Shown here in pieces: positions 1 through 5,652 of a stretch of DNA of 12,138 nucleotides. This stretch comes from DATMER01 sp036277235 (GTDB lineage Bacteria; Acidobacteriota; Thermoanaerobaculia; Multivoradales; UBA5704). Position 1 is the stretch's first letter; each line of letters starts with the position of its first letter. The position numbers and the translations under genes were made by a program. A model generated the notes under the pieces. The model did not search any database. It had not been told where the DNA came from and saw only the letters and a program-made list of their open reading frames with translations. The stretch lies in assembly GCA_036277235.1 (NCBI GenBank), contig DASUNJ010000663.1, forward strand, positions 1 to 12,138. Reading direction: 5' to 3'.

Positions 1-513
1 CTCGACGGCCACGCCGAGGAGGTCGCCGATCGTGTGCAGGAGGCTCAGCTCGTCGTCGTCGAGCTCGCGCCATTCGGGGCCGGCCACGTTGAGCATCCCG
101 AGCCGCCTGAGCTCACCGCCCTCCCCGGTGTGGACCTGGAGCGGGACGCTGGCGTGATAGCGGAGGCCCGCCGTCCTGCTCCGGGCCGGCTCGAGCTTGC
201 GCAGCCGGCTGCAGGTGATGACGCCGATGTTGGCGGCGCCGTCGAGATCGCCGTCCTGGAACGCTTCGAGGCAGTAGCACCATCCGGCCAGGAGCTTCGG
301 GTCCTGGAGGAGGGCCGGAGGAAGGTTCTGAGCCGCGGCAAGGTAGGGCTCTTCGGAAGCCTCGTCGAAGAGGAGCACCCAGCCGGTGCTCAGACCGAGC
401 AGCTCGGCCACCTTTTCGAGCGCCCGCGCGAGCAGCGCCGGGAGATCGACGGACGCGTTCAGCGCCCGCGCCACGTCGTTGAGGATGGACAACTGCTGCT
501 CTCGATCGCTCAT
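1..513 (-). CDS. GAF-domain sensor protein, 3' end cut off by window edge
   Basis: The minus-strand frame opens with ATG at 513-511 and stays open for 171 codons to the window edge, so the C-terminus is missing. The product starts MSDREQQLSILNDVARALNA, an amphipathic helix typical of the lead-in to a GAF domain, followed by a GAF-like core: a strand with GWVLLFDE near residue 44, a WCYCLEAF stretch near 78, and SVPLQV followed by LGMLNVAGPEWRELDDDE near 125-155, the usual GAF ending. GAF domains bind small ligands or mediate dimerisation in cytosolic signalling proteins. A histidine kinase, adenylate/diguanylate cyclase or phosphatase output domain would be expected beyond the window, but none is visible, so the signalling class is unknown. 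It is divergent from the LD-carboxypeptidase gene with 45 bp between starts. The ribosome site is weak and the start could be slightly different. Confidence 0.8.
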   Translation of the reverse strand, partial: MSDREQQLSILNDVARALNASVDLPALLARALEKVAELLGLSTGWVLLFDEASEEPYLAAAQNLPPALLQDPKLLAGWCYCLEAFQDGDLDGAANIGVITCSRLRKLEPARSRTAGLRYHASVPLQVHTGEGGELRRLGMLNVAGPEWRELDDDELSLLHTIGDLLGVAVE

Positions 514-558
514 ATGCCCGGCAAGCGGAGTCTATAGCAGGTGCCATATCATCCCGCC

Positions 559-1623
559 ATGGATGCCACCCGCCGCCAAGCCCTTGCCGGCGCCGCCGCG
601 CTCGCTCTCGCCGGTGCCCTGCCGCGCCCTATATCCGCGCTCGGAGCCGCGCTCGGATCGGAAAAACCGCGCACGGTCCGACCCGGCCGGCTCCGGCCCG
701 GAGACACCGTGGGCCTCGTCAACCCGGCCGGCGCGGTCTGGGAGCCGGTGAACGTCGAGATCGTGACCGAGTCCCTGGCCGCGCTCGGATTCAAGACGAA
801 ACGTGGAGCCAACCTGCTCGCGCGCCACGGCTACTTCGCCGGCAACGACGAGCAGCGCGCCGCCGATTTGAACGGAATGTTCGCGGACCCGGAAGTGCGG
901 GCGATCCACTGCGTCCGCGGCGGCTGGGGCTGCGCCCGCCTGCTGCCGCTGCTCGACTGGAAGACGATCGCGAAAAACCCCAAGATCCTGCTCGGCTTCA
1001 GCGACATCACCGCGCTCCTGCTCTCCCTGCACGCGAAGACCGGCCTCGTGACCTTTCACGGTCCCGTGGGGAGCTCGCAATGGAACCCTTTCAACGTCGG
1101 TTACATGAAACGGGTCCTCCAGGAAGGAGAGGCGGTCACCTTCGAAAACCTGAAAGAGATCGAGGAAGACCACCTCACGGTCGTCGAAAACCGGGTGCAG
1201 ACCCTCCATCCCGGGACCGCGCGGGGCCGGCTGCTCGGAGGCAATCTGACCGTTTTGACGAGCCTCGTCGGCTCGGGCTACCTGCCGGACTGGGACGGCT
1301 GCATCCTTTTTCTGGAAGACGTGGAAGAAGCGCCCTACCGGATCGATCGCATGCTCACCCAGCTCCGCCTCGCGGGCATCCTGCAGAAAGCCCGCGCCGT
1401 GATCTGGGGGCACTGCACCGACTGCGATCCCGGCGAAGGATTCGGCTCGCTGACCGTCACCGACGTGCTCCACGACCATCTGAAGCCGCTGCGCGTCCCC
1501 GCCTGGGCCGGAGCCATGATCGGCCACATCGACCGCCAGTTCACGCTGCCCGTGGGATCGGCAGTCGAGGTCGATGCCGCGGCAGGAACGATCAGGATGC
1601 TGGAGCCCGCGGTGCTTTCATGA
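559..1623 (+). CDS. LD-carboxypeptidase (peptidase family S66, LdcA-like), probably exported
   Basis: The 354-aa product matches the S66 family, which removes the terminal D-alanine from murein tetrapeptides during peptidoglycan recycling, or in MccF-type members cleaves other amide-linked substrates. The expected serine hydrolase triad is visible: nucleophile Ser148 in GFSDIT, Glu253 in the FLEDVEEAPYRIDR segment, and His323 in GHIDRQFTLPVG. The N-terminus (MDATRRQALAGAAALALAGA) has a twin-arginine pair followed by a hydrophobic Ala/Leu stretch, suggesting Tat-dependent export. Classic LdcA is cytoplasmic, so a periplasmic location would be a difference. The family proper is about 300 aa; the excess is the leader. 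ATG at 559 was chosen over the in-frame GTG at 541 because the Tat-like leader then begins at the protein start. No good Shine-Dalgarno site is seen. It is followed by a repeat array rather than an operon partner. Confidence 0.88.
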   Translation: MDATRRQALAGAAALALAGALPRPISALGAALGSEKPRTVRPGRLRPGDTVGLVNPAGAVWEPVNVEIVTESLAALGFKTKRGANLLARHGYFAGNDEQRAADLNGMFADPEVRAIHCVRGGWGCARLLPLLDWKTIAKNPKILLGFSDITALLLSLHAKTGLVTFHGPVGSSQWNPFNVGYMKRVLQEGEAVTFENLKEIEEDHLTVVENRVQTLHPGTARGRLLGGNLTVLTSLVGSGYLPDWDGCILFLEDVEEAPYRIDRMLTQLRLAGILQKARAVIWGHCTDCDPGEGFGSLTVTDVLHDHLKPLRVPAWAGAMIGHIDRQFTLPVGSAVEVDAAAGTIRMLEPAVLS

Positions 1624-1651
1624 ACGCTCCGCCTCCTGTTCGGGCTTTTTC

Positions 1652-2070
1652 TTCGGGAAGGGGACATCCCGCATCCAGATGGGAGGGAGCCCCACCAGGA
1701 TGGGAGACCTCCCCATCCAGATGGGAGGCTCCCCATGCAGATGGCGTCGATCCCCACTTCGTTCGCGGAGCCTCCCTTCTGAATGGGAGGGTTGCCCATT
1801 GAGATGGCGGAGTCCCCCGTCGGAATGGGAGAGTCGCCCACCTGGATGGGTGTGATCCCCATCTGGATGGGAAAGAGGCCCATCGCGCTCGGATGCGTCC
1901 CCTTTCAGATGGGGATCATTCCGATCGAGATGCGGGACGCCGCCATCCAGCTCCGCGGGATCGCCATCCAGATGGGCGTGATCCCCTTCCCGATGGGGAA
2001 GCCTCGCAATCCATCGGCGAACGCCCGCATCCCGCTCCGAAAGGCACCCCTTCGCGAGGGAGCGTTCGCC
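1652..2070. repeat. Degenerate 21-bp tandem array (about 20 units) with palindromic core
   Basis: From 1652 to 2070 the sequence divides into consecutive 21-bp units, for example 1673-1693, 1694-1714, 1840-1860, 1861-1881 and 1966-1986. The best units contain CCCATCCAGATGGG, whose outer hexamers CCCATC and GATGGG are reverse complements, so each unit junction can form a small hairpin. Units diverge by substitution rather than by length; the one clear exception is the third unit (1715-1734), which is 20 bp. Because 21 is a multiple of three, the array reads as a heptapeptide repeat of the form P-I-x-M-G-x-x on the plus strand, and owing to the palindrome also on the minus strand. It occupies the whole interval between the LD-carboxypeptidase and the acetyltransferase. 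There are no unique spacers, so it is not CRISPR. Function is unknown. Confidence 0.85.
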
Positions 2071-2097
2071 AGATTCCTTCAGGTCTCCCCCTGCTAG
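1783..2097 (+). CDS. Possible heptapeptide-repeat protein within the array (doubtful)
   Basis: An open frame of 104 codons runs through the 3' two-thirds of the 21-bp array from ATG 1783 to TAG 2095-2097. Its product is a chain of heptads such as IEMAESP, VGMGESP, TWMGVIP, IWMGKRP, FQMGIIP and IQMGVIP, decaying to a basic, less regular tail (near IPLRKAPLREGAF). A stop codon (1780-1782) immediately precedes the ATG, no convincing ribosome site is present, and the units upstream of 1735 carry the same heptad in a different frame after a one-base deletion in unit 3. This could be the surviving part of a longer repeat protein, or a chance open frame in a non-coding array whose period happens to be a multiple of three. 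It stops 9 bp before the acetyltransferase start. No known family is recognised. Confidence 0.3.
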   Translation: MGGLPIEMAESPVGMGESPTWMGVIPIWMGKRPIALGCVPFQMGIIPIEMRDAAIQLRGIAIQMGVIPFPMGKPRNPSANARIPLRKAPLREGAFARFLQVSPC

Positions 2098-2106
2098 ACT
2101 CCAGCA

Positions 2107-2859
2107 GTGGACATTCAATCCTACCTCGACCGGATCGGCTACCGCGGCCCGCTGACTCCGACGGCGGAGACCTTGCGTGCGTTGCAGGTGGCCCATCTCG
2201 AGACGGTACCCTTCGAGAACCTCAGCATCCACGCCCATCAGCCGATCGTGCTCGACGACGAGTCCCTGTTCGACAAGGTGGTGGCGCGGCGGCGCGGCGG
2301 CTTCTGCTACGAGCTCAACGGAATCTTCGCGGCCCTGCTGCGCGCCCTGGGTTTTCAGGTCACCATGCTCTCAGCCGCCGTGGCCAGGGGGGACGGCACC
2401 TTCGGCCCGGACTTCGATCACATGGCGCTCCAGGTGAACCTGGAGGAGCGCTGGCTCGCGGACGTCGGCTTCGGAGATTCCTTCCGCGATCCGCTGCGGC
2501 TGGACGAGCGGGGAGAACAGCCGGAGGGCACGCGCACTTTCCGGATCGACGAGGATGGCGGCCATCTCCTCCTCCTGCGGCGGGACAGCTCCGAAGAGCC
2601 CTGGCAGCCGCAGTACCGCTTCACCCTCCAGTCCTACGAGTTTCCGGACTACGCCGGGATGTGCCACTTCCACCAGACCTCGCCGGAATCGCACTTCACC
2701 AGGCAGACCCTCTGCTCCTTGGCGACGCCGGAAGGGCGCGTCACCTTGAGCGGAATGAAGCTGATCACCACCCGCGGCGGAGAGCGGCAGGAGAGGGTCC
2801 TCGCGAGCGAAGAGGAGCGTTCGACTCTTCTCCGCAAGATGTTCGGCGTGGTGGTCTGA
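2107..2859 (+). CDS. nat: Arylamine N-acetyltransferase (NAT)
   Basis: The 250-aa product is a full-length member of the NAT family, cytosolic enzymes that move an acetyl group from acetyl-CoA to arylamines, hydrazines or related amines through a cysteine thioester. The Cys-His-Asp triad is clear: Cys67 in RRGGFCYELN, His105 in FDHMALQV and Asp119 in LADVGFGD. The spacing fits the papain-like fold of characterised bacterial NATs (C69/H107/D122 in Salmonella). The N-terminal helical domain contains the family signature HLETVPFENLSIH (near residues 30-42), and the C-terminal part has the usual SPESHFTRQTLCS segment. The start is GTG at 2107; there is no strong Shine-Dalgarno site and no in-frame ATG nearby. 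It directly follows the 21-bp array, so any promoter lies in or before that array. The natural substrate cannot be told from sequence. Confidence 0.95.
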   Translation: MDIQSYLDRIGYRGPLTPTAETLRALQVAHLETVPFENLSIHAHQPIVLDDESLFDKVVARRRGGFCYELNGIFAALLRALGFQVTMLSAAVARGDGTFGPDFDHMALQVNLEERWLADVGFGDSFRDPLRLDERGEQPEGTRTFRIDEDGGHLLLLRRDSSEEPWQPQYRFTLQSYEFPDYAGMCHFHQTSPESHFTRQTLCSLATPEGRVTLSGMKLITTRGGERQERVLASEEERSTLLRKMFGVVV

Positions 2860-2862
2860 AGC

Positions 2863-2907
2863 GCGTGTAACACTTTCGTCGTTACTTCGCCAGTGAAAGA
2901 GACACGC
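2863..2907 (+). other. Possible stem-loop between nat and the 195-aa gene
   Basis: GCGTGT (2863-2868) can pair with ACACGC (2902-2907), and inside it CTTTC (2873-2877) with GAAAG (2895-2899). It lies just after the nat stop and just before the strong ribosome site of the next gene, so it could be a weak terminator or a leader hairpin. There is no T-run, and the stem is interrupted, so support is slight. Confidence 0.2.
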
Positions 2908-2915
2908 AACCTTTG

Positions 2916-2925
2916 AAAGGAGGAG
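2916..2925 (+). promoter_or_regulatory. Strong Shine-Dalgarno site fixing the start at 2931
   Basis: AAAGGAGGAG ends 5 nt before ATG 2931. It is close to a perfect anti-16S match and is the strongest ribosome site in the window. It rules out the longer in-frame reading that would begin at TTG 2913. Confidence 0.85.
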
Positions 2926-2930
2926 CGAAC

Positions 2931-3518
2931 ATGTCCTTTCCGCCTGGTTGTCTCGACGAACCGTCCGTGCTCTTGAAGGAACGGCTCTGTGTCCACAACG
3001 TCTCGAAGGACGTGCGCGGCGAGCTCGTCCGAAACGTGACCGAATTCGAGAAGTGCGCGGAACCGGGTTGCCTCACGCTGAAGACGGTCCATGACCTGAA
3101 GGTGGAGGTCCGGAGCCACGACTGCGACTCCAAGCTCGGTCAGTTGCTGGACGGCACCCTCGTCGTCGAACGGCTGGTGACGGCGTTCGAGGAGGACGGC
3201 CTCCATCGCGGGGTCCACGCCGGCGACTTTGTATGGAAATCCAAGGGAGGCCTGATCCGGGGCCGGATGTCCGGTATCACCAATGCCGGCACCCACCGCG
3301 AGCCCGTCTTCAAGCCCTGCGAGCGCTGTGACGAGCGAGGCGTCTTCACCGGGCGTCTCTGTGGAGAGGTCGTCGACGCGAACGTCAGCGAGCTCAAGGA
3401 GAGCAAGGTCGTGGCGATCTACAAGATTCGCTACGATCCCTCGGAGAAGGGTGGAGAAGGAAGTGTCTACGGCACCCTGGAAGGCATGGTGATCTGCCCT
3501 TGCCACCATCCTGCGTGA
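2931..3518 (+). CDS. Cysteine-rich protein of unknown function, 195 aa
   Basis: No named family is recognised. The product has no signal peptide or membrane segment and carries paired cysteines: C42/C47 (CAEPGC), C65, then C130/C133 (PCERC), C144 (RLCGEV) and a C-terminal CPCHH (C189, C191, H192, H193). These could form one or two metal sites or disulfides. The middle has a beta-rich look, with GDFVWKSKGG and SGITNAGTHREP (about residues 98-125) standing out as segments likely to be conserved. The later half (VVAIYKIRYDPSEKGGEGSVYGTLEG) also looks like alternating strands. The start is fixed by AAAGGAGGAG 5 nt upstream, which suggests high expression. The gene stands alone, 71 bp after nat, and is followed by a hairpin. 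GC-rich codon use matches the chromosomal genes rather than the island that begins after it. Confidence 0.8.
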   Translation: MSFPPGCLDEPSVLLKERLCVHNVSKDVRGELVRNVTEFEKCAEPGCLTLKTVHDLKVEVRSHDCDSKLGQLLDGTLVVERLVTAFEEDGLHRGVHAGDFVWKSKGGLIRGRMSGITNAGTHREPVFKPCERCDERGVFTGRLCGEVVDANVSELKESKVVAIYKIRYDPSEKGGEGSVYGTLEGMVICPCHHPA

Positions 3519-3545
3519 GGCCGTAAACGGACCAGGGGCGCGGGT
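3516..3545. repeat. Left copy of imperfect direct repeat flanking the low-GC block
   Basis: TGAGGCC (3516-3522), a 9-nt gap, then CCAGGGGCG (3532-3540) and CGGGT. The same two blocks in the same order, with a 7-nt gap, occur at 10621-10646. The left copy starts on the TGA stop of the 195-aa gene. The pair encloses about 7.1 kb including the defence cassette and toxin-antitoxin remnants. It may be an integration footprint or chance similarity in GC-rich DNA. Confidence 0.4.
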
Positions 3546-3563
3546 AAGGTTGCCCGCGCTCCT
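3534..3563 (+). terminator. GC-rich hairpin after the 195-aa gene
   Basis: GCGCGGG (3538-3544) pairs with CCCGCGC (3553-3559) across an 8-nt loop, and AGGG/TCCT extends the stem to 11 bp with one G-T pair. It begins 16 bp after the stop at 3518. A T-run does not follow, so termination would have to be Rho-assisted or the hairpin serves as a transcript-end stabiliser. Confidence 0.5.
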
Positions 3564-3632
3564 GTGGCCCGTCAAGCTAGACTGCGAAGCTTCCATCCAC
3601 GGTACACTCTCTGTGTTACGTGGAGGATTGGG

Positions 3633-3898
3633 ATGGCCACCGTCGGCTTGACGTCACTACCGCAGCGACTCTGAAGCGTCTGTCAGCACGGCGCGGGCAG
3701 ACGCAATCCGCGGTGGTCCGCGATGCCATTGCCCGGCTCGCTGATGAGGAAGACGAGCAACTCTCAGCCTACGAGCGGCTGCAACCTTCGTCGGAATCGT
3801 GGACAGCGGCGGGAAACAGCTTTCGGAGAACACAGGGAGGCGATTGCGCGAGCTTCTTCGAGGAGGAGAGGGAGTGTGCGTGCCGTCCTGGTTTATGA
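3633..3898 (+). pseudogene. Frameshifted VapB-like antitoxin remnant
   Basis: A GGAGG site (3621-3625) precedes ATG 3633, whose frame gives MATVGL. One base appears lost just after it: the next frame continues RLDVTTAATLKRLSARRGQ, then SAVVRDAIARLADEE, an N-terminal DNA-binding segment in the style of ribbon-helix-helix antitoxins. Around 3789 the frame changes again, and the expected tail (FVGIVDSGGKQLSENTGRRL, then RELLR) is found one frame over. At least two indels are thus needed to rebuild an antitoxin of about 80 residues. In the longest single frame the stop falls at 3896-3898. A truncated PIN toxin start overlaps its end, the normal order for vapBC. The protein is very unlikely to be functional. 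Confidence 0.65.
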
Positions 3899-3953
3899 CG
3901 GGCCTCTGGTCGCCCTGCTAGCCAGGAAGGATACCTTCACTCTTCTACCCTGA
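3876..3953 (+). pseudogene. Truncated VapC (PIN-domain) toxin remnant
   Basis: From GTG 3876 the frame reads VRAVLVYDGPLVALLARKD and stops at 3951-3953 after 25 residues. The beginning corresponds to the first strand of PIN-domain ribonucleases, normally V-L-V-D-T/A-G-P-L-V-A-L-L. Here the catalytic aspartate position reads Tyr, with Asp one place later. A PIN toxin is normally about 130 residues, so more than 80 percent is missing, and no further piece was seen elsewhere in the window. The break coincides with the 3' end of the opposite-strand cluster, suggesting that insertion or deletion there removed the rest. Confidence 0.6.
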
Positions 3954-4086
3954 ACGAGCGCTCGAACTTCTTGGCTGCCCTGGTCCGAATGGCCTCGTCC
4001 ATCTCCTCTACGCTCGCCGGTCGGTCCTTCGCATGGTGCCGCAAGAGGACAAACTGCCTCCACCTCCCAATATCCGTCACGCTCAA
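3937..4086 (-). CDS. Small ORF of 49 aa, possible antitoxin fragment
   Basis: This frame begins at TTG 4086-4084, overlapping the TGA of the nucleotidyltransferase gene (TTGA, 4083-4086), and ends at TGA 3939-3937. The product reads LSVTDIGRWRQFVLLRHHAK and ends with ASVEEMDEAIRTRAAKKFER. The EEMDEAI stretch resembles the C-terminal tails of AbrB-type VapB antitoxins, but there is no DNA-binding part, so it may be a fragment or a chance frame. It converges on the truncated vapC remnant, overlapping it by 17 bp. No family assignment is made. Confidence 0.25.
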   Translation of the reverse strand: MSVTDIGRWRQFVLLRHHAKDRPASVEEMDEAIRTRAAKKFERSFRVEE

Positions 4087-4547
4087 GACCGCTTCCTCTC
4101 TCGCACCCGCCGTAATGACCGTAGGTCGGCACGATCTTGATCCCTGTCGGCGCTCTCCTTTTCCTGGATCAGATCGTCCAGGGAGAGATAGTGGGCATCC
4201 ACCTCCCCAAACTTAGCATCGACACGGGACTTCCAGGCGGCTCGGAAATCTTGCTTCCCCACCAGCCGGGAGAGCAGGTCGATCCGTGATGGTGCTACGC
4301 CGAGTTGGATTATGCTCCCAGGGGTCGTCAGATCAGCTGGAGTCAGGCCGAGATCGCTGCCCAGAAAGGCGCGGATGGCGGCAAGGACCCGCTCGGCGTT
4401 GTCCGAAGAGGGCTCGATGAAGACGTCGAGGTCCTTGGTCGCCCGCGGACGGGCATGAAACGCAACCGCGTGCGCTCCGACGATCAAGTACCTAGCGCCG
4501 CTTGCGTTTAATGACTCGACAAACTCTTCGTAGTCGCGGGATCTCAT
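4083..4547 (-). CDS. MNT-fold nucleotidyltransferase, probable toxin-antitoxin component
   Basis: The 154-aa product has the minimal nucleotidyltransferase fold: YLIVGAHAVAFH (residues 20-31) is the glycine-containing helix start, and RATKDLDVFIEP (35-46) provides the D-x-D metal-binding pair (Asp39, Asp41). The C-terminal part (HYLSLDDLIQEKESADRDQD, then RADLRSLR) matches the end seen in DUF6036/AbiEii-like nucleotidyltransferases, with a K-x2-D-x2-R-x2-D-style helix. Members modify RNA or proteins in toxin-antitoxin and abortive-infection modules; the substrate here is unknown. The ATG at 4547 follows GGGAG. It overlaps the preceding 77-aa gene by 56 nt, indicating translational coupling, and lies downstream of the HNH nuclease gene in the same direction, so it may be cotranscribed with the defence cassette. 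Confidence 0.78.
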   Translation of the reverse strand: MRSRDYEEFVESLNASGARYLIVGAHAVAFHARPRATKDLDVFIEPSSDNAERVLAAIRAFLGSDLGLTPADLTTPGSIIQLGVAPSRIDLLSRLVGKQDFRAAWKSRVDAKFGEVDAHYLSLDDLIQEKESADRDQDRADLRSLRRVRERKRS

Positions 4548-4725
4548 TCACTCCCTTTGCCTTGAGGGACGAAAGCAGGCACTCTTCCACGGCCCGGACG
4601 CGCTCCTCGGGAGTCATCTCTTCGTACCAGAAGCGGAAGTCCTCCTCCTCAGCCTCATCCTGGTTGAGTACGCGGGCCTCCCAGACGCGCCCGTGCCTAT
4701 CGGTTGCTTGGCCTCTCTTCTCCAT
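4492..4725 (-). CDS. 77-aa acidic/basic protein, partner of the nucleotidyltransferase
   Basis: From ATG 4725 to the stop at 4492, the product is acidic in the middle (NQDEAEEEDFRFWYEEMTPE) and basic at the end (RLRRVCRVIKRKRR). The W-Y-x-x-M-T-P-E-E-R-V-R-A-V-E-E pattern is like short proteins often found directly upstream of stand-alone nucleotidyltransferase genes, recalled from family context rather than from a search. Its 3' end overlaps the nucleotidyltransferase start by 56 nt in another frame. It has no HEPN motif (R-x4-6-H), so it is not the HepT partner of MntA. An antitoxin or adaptor role is inference. There is no clear ribosome site; the gene starts 42 bp after the HNH nuclease stop, compatible with read-through from that operon. 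Confidence 0.6.
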   Translation of the reverse strand: MEKRGQATDRHGRVWEARVLNQDEAEEEDFRFWYEEMTPEERVRAVEECLLSSLKAKGVNEIPRLRRVCRVIKRKRR

Positions 4726-4767
4726 ACTTGATGAATCGCAGATGGATTGAGCCGGCGCGACGCCCGC

Positions 4768-5652
4768 TTAACCTACCACTTCTGAAAAAGGATGCGTCAG
4801 TAGTTTTCTCGCCCACTGGAAATCGCTCTTCAGTACGCAAGCACGGGCCACAGCAGATAGCGGCGCATCTGGCCGCAGCATTTCGCAAATGGACCGTATC
4901 CACTCTAGTGCGTTCTTATCGTCTCGCTTTCGATGCTCATCCGCGGGAAGATTCATTGCACTGTGAGCCTGTAGTAAAGCGTGACTGCACTTGCGCCACA
5001 CCTCTTGCCGCGCCTCGATCATTCTGGGCGCATCAAGGTGGAGGACTCTTCGGGTTGTCACTACTCGCTCCCGGTTCCATCCATCCATCACTGGTTGCGG
5101 CATACCAGTCTCATCGAAGTCAACGAGTAGTACGTCTAACTCATTCGTAGGATCAAGGAGAACAGGTTTCTCGAGGTCTATTTCCTCGGGACATCGTGCA
5201 GGCGTGCAACCATCACTCAGCGGAAATTGGTTCTGCTTTCCCTTAGCTGGGCCCTCCTCCACAGAATGTGGCGAATTGCACCACGCCGCCGCGATACGGT
5301 AATTTCGCCAATCGAAAGCCAGCCACCAATACCCCTCCCGCTCATCCTCTCCAAGGTTCTTCACAGGTCCCTTTGGTCGAAAATGGTCCACATGGTAATC
5401 AGAACCGACATCTCGCACCTCTGAGTACCAACACTTGTTGTGCGACCAACTCATTAAAATCTTTTTGAGTCCTTTCCAGACAGGTTGGTTCTTGTCGACA
5501 ATCTCTCGCCGCTTCTCCATGGCTGTTTTACGGCTCTCTTGTGCAACCTCCTCACCATCGTCCACGCATGCTTTGAGTTGGGCAGTTAGATCCGCTGCTC
5601 TTTCCAGCCATTCAGGTGGTATATCCTCCGGGTGAACGGGCACGTGAATCAC
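4768..5652 (-). CDS. HNH nuclease, PtuB-like effector
   Basis: The 294-aa product has an HNH core: KCWYSEVRDVGSDYHVDHFR (residues 73-92) followed by PKG, then WRNYRIAAAWCNS (115-127). His87/Asp89/His90 and Asn117 or Asn126 are the likely metal and catalytic residues. The arrangement resembles the TIGR02646/PtuB nucleases that work with PtuA ATPases in Septu and in some retrons. The usual zinc-type C-x-x-C is C74-x-x-Ser77 here, so one cysteine is missing. An N-terminal basic helical region (residues 40-70) and a C-terminal helical region (about 200-294) flank the core. The start is GTG 5652-5650, overlapping the ATPase stop (GTGA), so translation is coupled. It is the last of four overlapping genes and is predicted to cut nucleic acid when activated by the ATPase. 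The nature of the target, DNA or tRNA, cannot be told. Confidence 0.85.
   Translation of the reverse strand: MIHVPVHPEDIPPEWLERAADLTAQLKACVDDGEEVAQESRKTAMEKRREIVDKNQPVWKGLKKILMSWSHNKCWYSEVRDVGSDYHVDHFRPKGPVKNLGEDEREGYWWLAFDWRNYRIAAAWCNSPHSVEEGPAKGKQNQFPLSDGCTPARCPEEIDLEKPVLLDPTNELDVLLVDFDETGMPQPVMDGWNRERVVTTRRVLHLDAPRMIEARQEVWRKCSHALLQAHSAMNLPADEHRKRDDKNALEWIRSICEMLRPDAPLSAVARACVLKSDFQWARKLLTHPFSEVVG

Noticed and set aside
532..1527. Long minus-strand open frame opposite the LD-carboxypeptidase
   Set aside because: It is antisense to a gene with a clear catalytic triad; such long frames are expected opposite GC-rich coding DNA.
1652..2070. CRISPR array
   Set aside because: Units are contiguous 21-bp degenerate copies with no unique spacers, and no cas genes are present.
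1335..2238. Minus-strand open frames across the repeat array giving similar heptads
   Set aside because: They arise because the repeat core is palindromic and because they run antisense to the LD-carboxypeptidase and nat genes; no ribosome site supports them.
2649..3596. Minus-strand 315-codon open frame across nat end and the 195-aa gene
   Set aside because: It is antisense to two supported genes, one with a near-perfect Shine-Dalgarno site, and its product has no recognisable family features.
4492..4725. HepT (HEPN toxin) partner of the nucleotidyltransferase
   Set aside because: The 77-aa protein has no R-x4-6-H motif and is too short for a HEPN bundle.
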